This document shows, in pieces, positions 35,201-42,397 of a stretch of DNA of 64,000 nt. Every line of letters begins with the position of its first letter. Position 1 is the stretch's first letter. Made by a program: the position numbers and the translations under genes. The notes beneath the pieces are model-generated. The model was given only the letters and a program-made list of their open reading frames with translations, made no database searches and was not told the origin of the DNA. This stretch comes from Clostridia bacterium (lineage in GTDB: Bacteria; Bacillota; Clostridia; Christensenellales; Pumilibacteraceae). Location of the stretch: contig JAAWDP010000014.1 of NCBI GenBank assembly GCA_022793815.1, positions 1 to 64,000 on the forward strand. Direction: 5' to 3'.

Positions 35201-35807
35201 CATAGGCGTCGAATTTACGGCGGACGGCTGGGTTAAGGTTACTGACGGCACGCTCAACGTGCATGTCGTGAACGCCTACAATCTCGACGGCAACGAAATA
35301 GTCAAAGGCAGAACCGCGGCTACGCTCTCGCTGGGCGAAGCATACGAGGGCATACTCGACAGCGAATACTTCGCTTACGGCGCGCTTCGCGATTTCAACA
35401 ACAATCCGGGCAATAAGAACAACCGTAAGATAATGACGTATTACGAATTCCGTAACGGAGGCGGCACCTACAACAGGGACGAGGATAAATCCGCCGCGGA
35501 CATTATAACCTATCCGTACAATCCCTCCGATATCGCCCATGAACTTACCATGACCGTTACAAGCGGCTCGCTTCCCTCCGGACTCGCGCTGCAACCCGTA
35601 AGGGAAACGGTTGCGGGACATAACGGTCACAGCACTTACGAAACCGTAACCAAATACAAGATTGTCGGAACTCCCACGGCAAAGGGTGCATATACCGCGA
35701 CAATTAAAGTTTCCGTTCCTTACGCAACCATGTCGGGAAGCGGAATATGGATTTACGGCAGAGGAAAAATCGATTACACTATAACGCTTAAATTGGAAGT
35801 TGCTTAA
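32220..35807 (+). CDS. Lipoprotein GH3 glycosidase-like protein 4 with C-terminal Ig-like domains
   Basis: A 1195-residue protein. It differs from its relatives in having a lipoprotein signal (lipobox LLPAC, C28) instead of an N-terminal anchor helix, and no C-terminal membrane helix. Domains are inverted: sandwich (about 65-400), fibronectin III-like (about 407-485), TIM barrel (about 631-900), then two Ig/cadherin-like domains (about 935-1020 and 1030-1195, each with a 'GSLPxGL' turn). The barrel keeps AKDGPVQVK, SGRNFEYYGED, IKHCFANDQESFR and IVTDAWT with predicted nucleophile D845. The start at 32220 follows GGAGGAG; an upstream in-frame TTG at 32193 would spoil the signal peptide. Substrate unknown. 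Confidence 0.83.
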   Translation: MKRKKKQRIMSAVAAFGAALTLALLPACGKEKVQPNPNESTVNPQINTGSLASQGKFYADYATFAEEQQAAKRLTVQIAEEGDVLLKNDGALPLNGDEKNITLFGIKTVKLVEAGGGSGAGGLGNNGIKPSTVKSSLEDAGFSVNEKTVALYEKYKTLGYTSEIPLSSFTSAVVSSYGGYNDAAVITIGRVGAENIDCATNNVAGHANPDEHYLQLDDNERALVKHVKQYFDKVIVLINSANIMQIPDLAEKKTSDNLGVDAIIWVGTTGNNAIDAVGGILNGSVNPSGHTTDLWSRDFTLDPTFTNFGSNSQNKDADGNRMDAFYYDSNGAITQYAEVQYREDIYAGYRYYETVAYEKNAAGQDGEQWYNSRVLYPFGFGLSYTTFDWTLTDTPEKALVSAPNETVTVKVNVTNTGSVAGKDVVQLYYSAPYTKGGIEKSSVNFAAFAKTKLLAPGESETLTLQFVAQDMASYDFDDINNNGFEGWELEEGEYKITACRDSHTPVLEITRVVDGGFKCETDYTTGAKLDPVFVGDDTTVNESLLANKLSRVDLASAPIPAASTKEDRTLGGADIARLDDQDTYEVWEDNESQPYYKKRVPADWTQAEKHSSGYSDVGLKLADMAGVAKDKSRWTTFMNQLTWNEMCSIVAYGTAAPSLPAIGKSGETAKDGPVQVKGGTLFACAGITAATFNTDLAYKMGRMVGNDCIFLGVQEWLGPGMNIHRSPFSGRNFEYYGEDGVQSGLIAAQVVKGASEKGVLTYIKHCFANDQESFRADYGGVCTWATEQALREIYVRPFEYAIKAGSLGLMSSFNRMGFAVTANSTAVLNTLLRDQFGFTGAIVTDAWTKDFMPLNLMVRAGNDQLLGDGGSYPKNNLTRGVWSAEDNCVKVPANAEEKAANKNTVVSPTHYYAVRTCATNILYTRANSIVNKNCLADGNLSVTVTKGVNLSTAIAASSTSDVEINSRNGSLPNGLSVSGGTVSGKTDAEEGDYRIGVEFTADGWVKVTDGTLNVHVVNAYNLDGNEIVKGRTAATLSLGEAYEGILDSEYFAYGALRDFNNNPGNKNNRKIMTYYEFRNGGGTYNRDEDKSAADIITYPYNPSDIAHELTMTVTSGSLPSGLALQPVRETVAGHNGHSTYETVTKYKIVGTPTAKGAYTATIKVSVPYATMSGSGIWIYGRGKIDYTITLKLEVA

Positions 35808-35831
35808 AAAAACCATAACAGGAGAAGTAAA

Positions 35832-37172
35832 ATGAAAAAGAAGATTTTGGGCATAACGCTTGCTTTGACTCTTGTGTTTTCGCTCGTATGCCTTGCGGCA
35901 TGCGGCGGCAGCGAGGAAAAGCAGGTCACGAAGATAGAAGTAAATCCGCCGACCAAAACGGAATACACCGTGGGAGAGGCTTACGACCCTGCGGGCGGCT
36001 ATATCACGGCGACCTATGCCGACGGCACTACCGCCAGAATAGAGTTCGATGCCGAGGGCGTGGAAATGGACACTCCCAGCACGGCTACCGCAGGCAAAAA
36101 GACAATCAAAGTTAGATACGGCGGACAGCGGACCACATTCACTATTACCGTGAATATGCTGCAATACAGCATAACGCTCGACTACAATTACGAAGGCGCT
36201 CCGGCAGACGGCTCTTTGAAAGCCGAAATGAACAAGCCCGCAAGCAAACCTACAAATCCCGTACGCACGGGGCATTCGTTCCAGGGCTGGTTCACCGATG
36301 AAACCTGCACCATGGAATACGACTTCGAAAAGAACGTCACTGCGGATATGACGCTTTACGCACGCTGGCTCAAAGACGGCGCAAGTCACGATTTCACGTT
36401 CGATTTCAATCGCACGGGTATCAAAAAGCCTCAGGTGACTCTTAAATATGCGCAGGGCGACAAAGCCGTAAAATATGCCGAAGACCCCGTCAGAGTGGGT
36501 TATGATTTCGGCGGTTGGTATACCGCGGCGGAAGGCGGCACGAAGTACGACTTTTCCGCGGCGCTCGGTGCGGACGTTACGGTATATGCGCACTGGACGA
36601 AAAAAGCAGACTATCAGGGTGTGCGCGAATACGTGTTCGAAGCCGAGGAAACCGACCTTTCTCTCATGAGCGGACCGGGACTCAGCAGCACGGCAAGCAA
36701 AGGCGGCATGATAGGTACGGTTGCAAACAAGGGTGCGAGCGGAAACAGATATGTCGGTTTCCTTTACAAACAGGGCGCGACCGTTACGTTCTGGATTGAC
36801 AGTGACGCCGATGTAAGCGACGCCAAACTCGTGGCGCGTCTTTCTATGGAAGCGCGTAACTATACTTTCAATACAAGCAATTATCAGATAAAAGTTAACG
36901 ACAAAGAGCAGGATTTCGCGCCGATAGTTTTCACGGGCGTACCCAAACATACTACGGAAGGCGCCGAGTGCGTGCAGTTCAAAGACTACGAAATAGCGGT
37001 AAATGTTCCGCTCGTAAAGGGACGCAACAAAATAGAATTGATTGTCGCAAACAACGACCCGCTTGCGGGAACAACCATTACTGCGGCGGGACCGCTTGTC
37101 GACTGTATCAAGATAACCACGGGAGCGGTGCTTTCCTGGGACGGCGGCAAAGACCTGCCCATGATATGGTAA
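35832..37172 (+). CDS. Lipoprotein with Ig-like, Listeria-Bacteroides repeat and CBM6-like domains
   Basis: A 446-residue surface lipoprotein with lipobox LAAC (C24). An Ig-like domain (about 34-110, EYTVGEAYDPAGGYI) is followed by two InlB/Listeria-Bacteroides-type repeats (about 115-180 and 185-255) recognised by GHSFQGWFTDETC...ADMTLYARW and GYDFGGWYTAAEGG...ADVTVYAHW. A CBM6/35-like module starts near YVFEAEETDLS (about 266) and runs to about 430. AGGAG lies 8 bases before the ATG. It lies between two GH3 genes in the same operon and probably displays or tethers glycan near them. Confidence 0.82.
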   Translation: MKKKILGITLALTLVFSLVCLAACGGSEEKQVTKIEVNPPTKTEYTVGEAYDPAGGYITATYADGTTARIEFDAEGVEMDTPSTATAGKKTIKVRYGGQRTTFTITVNMLQYSITLDYNYEGAPADGSLKAEMNKPASKPTNPVRTGHSFQGWFTDETCTMEYDFEKNVTADMTLYARWLKDGASHDFTFDFNRTGIKKPQVTLKYAQGDKAVKYAEDPVRVGYDFGGWYTAAEGGTKYDFSAALGADVTVYAHWTKKADYQGVREYVFEAEETDLSLMSGPGLSSTASKGGMIGTVANKGASGNRYVGFLYKQGATVTFWIDSDADVSDAKLVARLSMEARNYTFNTSNYQIKVNDKEQDFAPIVFTGVPKHTTEGAECVQFKDYEIAVNVPLVKGRNKIELIVANNDPLAGTTITAAGPLVDCIKITTGAVLSWDGGKDLPMIW

Positions 37173-37184
37173 AGGCGGTAGAAA

Positions 37185-40181
37185 ATGAAGAACGCAAACG
37201 GTAAAAAAGGACTTGTCGGCATTATAGTGTGGAGCAGTGTTTCGGCATTTGCGGTCGCCTTGATAATCGTCGTAAATGTTCTTGCGACTACCGTACTGTA
37301 CGGTTTGTTCAACCTCGTGTTCAACGGTCCGCGCCCGATGTTTAAGTCGGGCGTGCAGCCGTACTATGTTTCGGAATACGACAGCAAAAAAGAAGTTTAC
37401 AATGCTGCGCGCGATTTCAACGAAACGCTGGCGGGAGAAGGCTTCGTTCTTTTGAAAAACAAAAACGGCGCGCTTCCGATTAAAACGCCGGAGAGCGACG
37501 CCGCGGTGAGCGAAAAACCGAAGGTCAGCGTGTTCGGTAAGAACAGCGTCAACCTTGCTTTCGGAGGCAGCGGCAGCGGCGGCAACGACGGCAAAAGCGC
37601 CGTCGATTTGTACGAGGGCTTGGAAAAAGCGGGATTCGAATACAATCCCACGCTTAAAAAGTTTTACGAAAGCGAGAAGCAGTCGGGCAAAAAGCGCGAA
37701 CCGTCGGGCAAGAATCTCGACGACGGCGACACCGTAGTGCTTGCCACTGCGGAAACTCCGCAGTCCTATTATACGTCGGCTGTGAAAGAAAGTTATGCTC
37801 TGTACAAAGACCTCGCGCTTGTGGTAATCACGCGCGTGGGCGGCGAAGGCATGGACATGCCGCGCACCATGAAGGGGTCGAGCGGTTACAACAAAGAAGA
37901 CGACCACTTTCTGCAACTCGACAAAAACGAAACCGAAATGCTTGCCGCGGTATGCGCTGCGGGATTCGAAAAAGTCGCGGTCGTCATAAACGCAAGCGCG
38001 GCTATGGAACTCGGCTTTTTGGAAAATCCCGAATACTATGCTTACCGCGAAAATATCGACGCGGCAATATGGATGGGGTATCCCGGCGATACGGGCTGTC
38101 TTGCTCTCGGCAAAATTCTCAACGGCAATATAAATCCTTCGGGACGCACGGTGGATACTTACGCATACGATTTGAAACAGAACCCCACCTGGAACAATTT
38201 CGGCGACAACCTGATAACGGGCAATCCCCAAAAGGGCATAATCGGCGGCGACGAATATTCTGTTGACGGTAAACCCGAACTGTACTATTTCGTCGATTAC
38301 GAAGAAGGCGTTTACGTGGGCTACCGTTATTACGAAACAAGAGGCGCGGACGACGAAAATTGGTACGCGCAAAACGTGGTCTACCCGTTCGGTTACGGAC
38401 TCTCTTATACGGATTTCTCCTGGAAAATCAAGGACTGCGCGTCCGTAGAAAATAAGATTGTCGTGATGGACGAAAAATACGAAATCGAAATAGAAGTAAC
38501 GAACAGGGGTTCGGTTGCGGGCAAAGACGTCGTTCAGCTTTACGGACACGCACCGTATATTGCGGGCGAGATAGAAAAGCCCGAAACCGTGCTGCTCGAT
38601 TTTGCCAAAACTTCATTGATAGAGCCCGGCAAAAGCGATACGGTAACGCTTACGTTCGACCCGTACTACCTCGCGTCTTACGACTATAAGGATATGAACC
38701 GAAACGGAGTCAAGGGCTTCGAATTGGATGCGGGCGACTATGCGCTCTACGTATCGCACAATTCCCACGACAAAGAGTTTACGATACCGTTTAAAGTCGA
38801 TGCGGGCGGAATCCAATACCGCAAAGACCCCGTAACGAAATACGACGTCGTGAACCGTTACACCGATTGCGAAAACGCGGCTTTCGATTCCGATACGCAA
38901 CTCAGCGTCGTATTGTCGCGCAACGATTGGGAAGGAACTTGGCCCACGCCGCCTACCGATGCCGAGCGCAGCGTTACAAAAGAATTCATAGCCACGCTTG
39001 CCGACGTCACGACAAACAATCCCGTCGATTTTTCGGATGCCGAAATGCCTTGGACGGGAGAGAAAGGAGACATGATTCTCCGCGACTTGACCGAGGACGG
39101 CGACGGGGGTATAGTCGGCGACAAGGGCGACGGAATTCCGTTTGTCAACTATAATGACGAACGCTGGGATTTACTGCTCGACCAGATGACCGATGCTGAA
39201 ATGATAAACACTTACGGTTATGCGGCATACAAGATTGACCGCATGGATTCGATAGGTCTGCCGATAGTCAACTGCGCGGACGGGCCCGTCGGCTGGACGT
39301 GTTTCATGAATAAATCCGTGTTTTATTCTACATGCAGTTACGTGGCGCAGATTGTCGTCGGTGCTACTTGGAACAGCGACCTCGTTTACGGCTTCGGCGC
39401 AATGGTCGGCGAAGAGGGCTTGGTCGGCGACAAGAAAATGGGGCTTCCGTACAGCGGCTGGTACGCTCCCGGAGTGAACATTCACCGCAGCGCGTTCGGC
39501 GGCAGAAACTTCGAATATTTCTCCGAAGACCCGATTCTTTCCGGCAAACTGGCGGCGGCACAGGTCGGCGGCGTACAGTCGAAAGGCTCGTTTGCATTCG
39601 TCAAGCACTTTGCATTGAATGAACAGGAAACGCACCGTTCCATTTCGGGCGACTGCTCGTGGGTGACGGAACAGGCAATGCGCGAAATCTTTTTGCGTCC
39701 GTTCGAAATAACCGTGAAAGACGGCGGCACGCGCGCGATAATGAGTTCTTTCAACCGTATCGGCACGCGCTGGACAGGCGGCGATTACAGACTGCTTACC
39801 GAGATACTCCGCAACGAATGGGGTTTCAACGGGTGCGTGCTGTGCGATTTCAATACAATACCCGAGTATATGGACAGCAGACAAATGGCTTATGCCGGCG
39901 GCGATTTGAATCTTGCCACTTTGCCCGTTCATTGGGCGGATACCCAGTCCGCCGCGGATATGTCGGTGCTTAGAAAGTGCATGAAAAACGTCTGCTATAC
40001 GGTGGTCAATTCCAACGTAATGAACAAAGTGGTAATAGGTTACAAACTGCCGCTTTGGGAAGAACTCATGTACATCGCCGACGCGCTCGTTTGCGCCGCG
40101 ATAGCGGTATGGGGCGTATTCGTTTGGAAAAAATTCGTTTGCGGCTTAATCAACGGAAAAAGAAAGCCGAAAACCCCATAG
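37185..40181 (+). CDS. Membrane-anchored, domain-permuted GH3 glycosidase-like protein 5
   Basis: A 998-residue protein with a long N-terminal membrane helix (about 7-37) and a C-terminal helix (about 958-980) followed by a basic tail. The inverted GH3 order is sandwich (about 70-390), fibronectin III-like (about 432-510) and TIM barrel (about 658-930). Barrel motifs are CADGPVGW, GGRNFEYFSEDP, FVKHFALNEQETHR and VLCDFN with predicted nucleophile D888; the residue before it is Cys instead of Ser/Thr. This copy is closest to the classical motifs. It starts 12 bp after the lipoprotein gene and ends the operon before a strong terminator. Confidence 0.85.
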   Translation: MKNANGKKGLVGIIVWSSVSAFAVALIIVVNVLATTVLYGLFNLVFNGPRPMFKSGVQPYYVSEYDSKKEVYNAARDFNETLAGEGFVLLKNKNGALPIKTPESDAAVSEKPKVSVFGKNSVNLAFGGSGSGGNDGKSAVDLYEGLEKAGFEYNPTLKKFYESEKQSGKKREPSGKNLDDGDTVVLATAETPQSYYTSAVKESYALYKDLALVVITRVGGEGMDMPRTMKGSSGYNKEDDHFLQLDKNETEMLAAVCAAGFEKVAVVINASAAMELGFLENPEYYAYRENIDAAIWMGYPGDTGCLALGKILNGNINPSGRTVDTYAYDLKQNPTWNNFGDNLITGNPQKGIIGGDEYSVDGKPELYYFVDYEEGVYVGYRYYETRGADDENWYAQNVVYPFGYGLSYTDFSWKIKDCASVENKIVVMDEKYEIEIEVTNRGSVAGKDVVQLYGHAPYIAGEIEKPETVLLDFAKTSLIEPGKSDTVTLTFDPYYLASYDYKDMNRNGVKGFELDAGDYALYVSHNSHDKEFTIPFKVDAGGIQYRKDPVTKYDVVNRYTDCENAAFDSDTQLSVVLSRNDWEGTWPTPPTDAERSVTKEFIATLADVTTNNPVDFSDAEMPWTGEKGDMILRDLTEDGDGGIVGDKGDGIPFVNYNDERWDLLLDQMTDAEMINTYGYAAYKIDRMDSIGLPIVNCADGPVGWTCFMNKSVFYSTCSYVAQIVVGATWNSDLVYGFGAMVGEEGLVGDKKMGLPYSGWYAPGVNIHRSAFGGRNFEYFSEDPILSGKLAAAQVGGVQSKGSFAFVKHFALNEQETHRSISGDCSWVTEQAMREIFLRPFEITVKDGGTRAIMSSFNRIGTRWTGGDYRLLTEILRNEWGFNGCVLCDFNTIPEYMDSRQMAYAGGDLNLATLPVHWADTQSAADMSVLRKCMKNVCYTVVNSNVMNKVVIGYKLPLWEELMYIADALVCAAIAVWGVFVWKKFVCGLINGKRKPKTP

Positions 40182-40229
40182 CGTCCGATTCGGCATCAAA
40201 CGGCTGATACGGGCAGTAAAACAGACATA

Positions 40230-40273
40230 AAACGACAGACGTTTCGGCAAAGCGTCTGTCGTTTCCGTTTTTT
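40230..40273 (+). terminator. Terminator of GH3 operon 3
   Basis: AAACGACAGACG and CGTCTGTCGTTT form a 12-bp stem around an 11-base loop, with a T run three bases later. Confidence 0.85.
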
Positions 40274-40290
40274 GTATACCGCCGAAACAC

Positions 40291-40319
40291 TTGCTTTTTC
40301 GCCGTTTTTGCCGTATAAT
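40291..40319 (+). promoter_or_regulatory. Promoter of the Rho-like/pheA/secA gene cluster
   Basis: TTGCTT (40291-40296), 17-bp spacer, TATAAT (40314-40319). Confidence 0.7.
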
Positions 40320-40360
40320 AAATGAAGTCTGTTTTGATTATTTCTTTCTCGGAGGTGACT

Positions 40361-41584
40361 ATGACTTTCAAAATATACTCAATGTCGGAAATTCGGGGTA
40401 TTCCCATAGGTTCTCTCCGTGAATTCGCAAAAGAAATAGGTGTAAAAGGACCTACGACAATGCCGAAAGAAGCGCTGGAAAATGCGGTATACGTGCGCCT
40501 CAAAGAAATAGAAGAGAGCCGTAAAGCGCCGTCCGAACTTATGCACGGCAAAAGCCGCGCCGAAATTTTGGACAAGTCATTGGTTACCGAAAACGACCGT
40601 GAAAAATTCGACCCGTATTCGCCGAAGCGAACGACGGCGGGTTTGGAAACGGTGACGGGACGTTTCCGCCCGTATGTAAGCGGAGACGGAATAATCAGCG
40701 TAAGACTCCTTCCGACAAGCGAGGACGTATTTGTAAACAGCGGTTTTGTGGAAAGCGCGCAGCTCAAATACGGAGACAAAGTGGAGGGTCGCTTTGCTGT
40801 CAGTGAAGAATCTTCTCTCAAAATCCTCGCGGAAATAGTCAAAGTAAACGACAGAGACGTGAGCGAACCTCGCAGACCCGATTTGAATTCCGTGGAAAGA
40901 TTCATCCCCGACGAGCCTTTGGGGCTTTGGAGCGTGCATAACGATATAAGAGCGCTTGCGCTTGCCGCGCCGCTCAAAAAAGGCTGGCGGGTTCTCGTCA
41001 CGCACGATTTCACCGTATCCACGGAAGATTTTTCTTTGCGTCTTGCCGCAGATCTCAAAGAGCGCGGATACGAAGTAATCACGCTTTGTTTGGGCGTCGC
41101 TCCCGAGAAAGAGTCGATAATGGCGGAGGCAGGCGCGGATTCGTGTCTGTTTGACGTCGAGGAAAAATTCGTTCGGGCGGCTGTCGAACTGGCTTCCCAG
41201 TCCGCATGCCGTATCGCGGAAGAGGGAGGAGACGCGGCTGTCGTTATCGACGGCATAGAAAACTGCGACGACAATCTTCTGATACGCAAGCTGTTTGCCA
41301 ATGCCTGCAAAACCGATAAGGGCAGCGTCACGGTATTCGTGACGGCAAACACGGATATAATGGAAAAAAGAGATATCGGTTTGTTGAGAGCGGCGGCAGA
41401 CGCCTGTCCCGTGCTGGTAGGCAGAAACCTCGACATAACCGTGGATTACGCCGCCAGCGTATTGAAATCCGATTTGCACGACTGTCAGGTGCTCAACCGC
41501 TTGCGGTTCATGAGCGCAGAGGCGGCAAGCGCAATAGTCGCAAACTGCGCGTCGCGCGACGATGCGGAGCGTCTTTTGAAGTGA
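40361..41584 (+). CDS. Rho-like protein that has lost the ATPase motifs
   Basis: A 407-residue protein collinear with transcription terminator Rho. A Rho_N/SAP-like start (IGSLREFAKEIGVKG) is followed by the RNA-binding cold-shock fold (TSEDVFVNSGFVESAQLKYG, matching SSEDIYIS...NGD of Rho), then the ATPase core. The core has lost its chemistry. The stretch that should be the P-loop GQRGLIVAPPKAGKT reads GWRVLVTHDFTVSTEDF, the catalytic DERPEEV becomes GVAPEKE, and the Arg-finger segment is unrecognisable. Only the Walker B-like strand DAAVVIDG and GSVTVFVTA remain. It may still bind RNA or pair with true Rho. Start at 40361 follows GGAGGTGA. The stop overlaps pheA (GTGA). Confidence 0.75.
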   Translation: MTFKIYSMSEIRGIPIGSLREFAKEIGVKGPTTMPKEALENAVYVRLKEIEESRKAPSELMHGKSRAEILDKSLVTENDREKFDPYSPKRTTAGLETVTGRFRPYVSGDGIISVRLLPTSEDVFVNSGFVESAQLKYGDKVEGRFAVSEESSLKILAEIVKVNDRDVSEPRRPDLNSVERFIPDEPLGLWSVHNDIRALALAAPLKKGWRVLVTHDFTVSTEDFSLRLAADLKERGYEVITLCLGVAPEKESIMAEAGADSCLFDVEEKFVRAAVELASQSACRIAEEGGDAAVVIDGIENCDDNLLIRKLFANACKTDKGSVTVFVTANTDIMEKRDIGLLRAAADACPVLVGRNLDITVDYAASVLKSDLHDCQVLNRLRFMSAEAASAIVANCASRDDAERLLK

Positions 41585-42390
41585 AAATAGCGTATCTCGG
41601 CGACCGATATTCCCACAGCTATGCCGCCAGTCTTTACCTCGCCGACAAAAAATCCGATTTTCGCGGATACAAAAGCGTATCGGACGCGGCACAGGCGGTT
41701 ATGGAAGGCGAGTGCGATATGTGCGTGCTTCCGTCGGAAAACAGTGTAGAAGGAGCCGTAACCGCCACCGAGGATATTCTGCTCGAAAAACCGCTGTACA
41801 TCCGTTCGCGCGTAGCGCTTCCCATACATCACTGTTTCGTGACGAAAGGGAATGTGCCTTTCGGCGTTATAGAAACGGTATATTCTCATCCGCAGGCGCT
41901 GGCGCAATGCTCTCTTTGGCTGAAAACCAATGTTCCGCAGGCGAAAACCGTTTCCGTCTATTCCACGAGTTATGCGCTCGGTTTGATAAAGAGCGAAAAC
42001 GAAGCGGCGGTGGCGGCAAGCGCAGGCGAAAATGCGACGGAAGCCGCGAGAAACATAGAGGACTACGGCAATAATACGACCCGCTTTCTTCTCGTCTCGA
42101 AAGAATGTTTGACCGAAGGTCGGCGCGCGTCCGTTATATTCGGAGCGGAAAACCGTCCGGGCGGACTGCTGGACATGCTAGAACTGTTGGCGCACGCAGG
42201 TGTAAACATGACGCGTATTCAGTCCCGCCCTTCGAAAACGGGACTCGGCGATTACAGATTTTTCGCGGACTTTACTTTGCCCGACATCCGCGGCAACGAA
42301 GCGCTCGCTTGCGTTACGGATTCGTTGAAAAAAGCGGCGGCGTACTTCAAGTTTTTGGGCAGATACGACGATATATTTATGGAGGCTTAA
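41581..42390 (+). CDS. pheA: Prephenate dehydratase
   Basis: This 269-residue enzyme converts prephenate to phenylpyruvate in phenylalanine synthesis. The catalytic domain (about 1-180) shows PSENSVEGAV and the family TRF motif in NNTTRFLLV. An ACT regulatory domain follows (about 190-265) with RPGGLLDML and IQSRPSKTGLGDYRFF, the phenylalanine-binding ESRP-type site. It is the mono-functional form without chorismate mutase. The GTG start overlaps the stop of the Rho-like gene by 4 bp, so the two are co-translated. Confidence 0.93.
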   Translation: MKIAYLGDRYSHSYAASLYLADKKSDFRGYKSVSDAAQAVMEGECDMCVLPSENSVEGAVTATEDILLEKPLYIRSRVALPIHHCFVTKGNVPFGVIETVYSHPQALAQCSLWLKTNVPQAKTVSVYSTSYALGLIKSENEAAVAASAGENATEAARNIEDYGNNTTRFLLVSKECLTEGRRASVIFGAENRPGGLLDMLELLAHAGVNMTRIQSRPSKTGLGDYRFFADFTLPDIRGNEALACVTDSLKKAAAYFKFLGRYDDIFMEA

Positions 42391-42397
42391 CGGCTTT

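Noticed and set aside
34191..38549. Minus-strand open frame of 1452 codons opposite GH3 gene 4, the lipoprotein gene and GH3 gene 5
   Set aside because: The plus strand encodes three convincing proteins with signal peptides, ribosome sites and family motifs. The antisense frame is rich in Arg, Val, Phe and His, shows no domain, and follows from codon bias of the sense genes.
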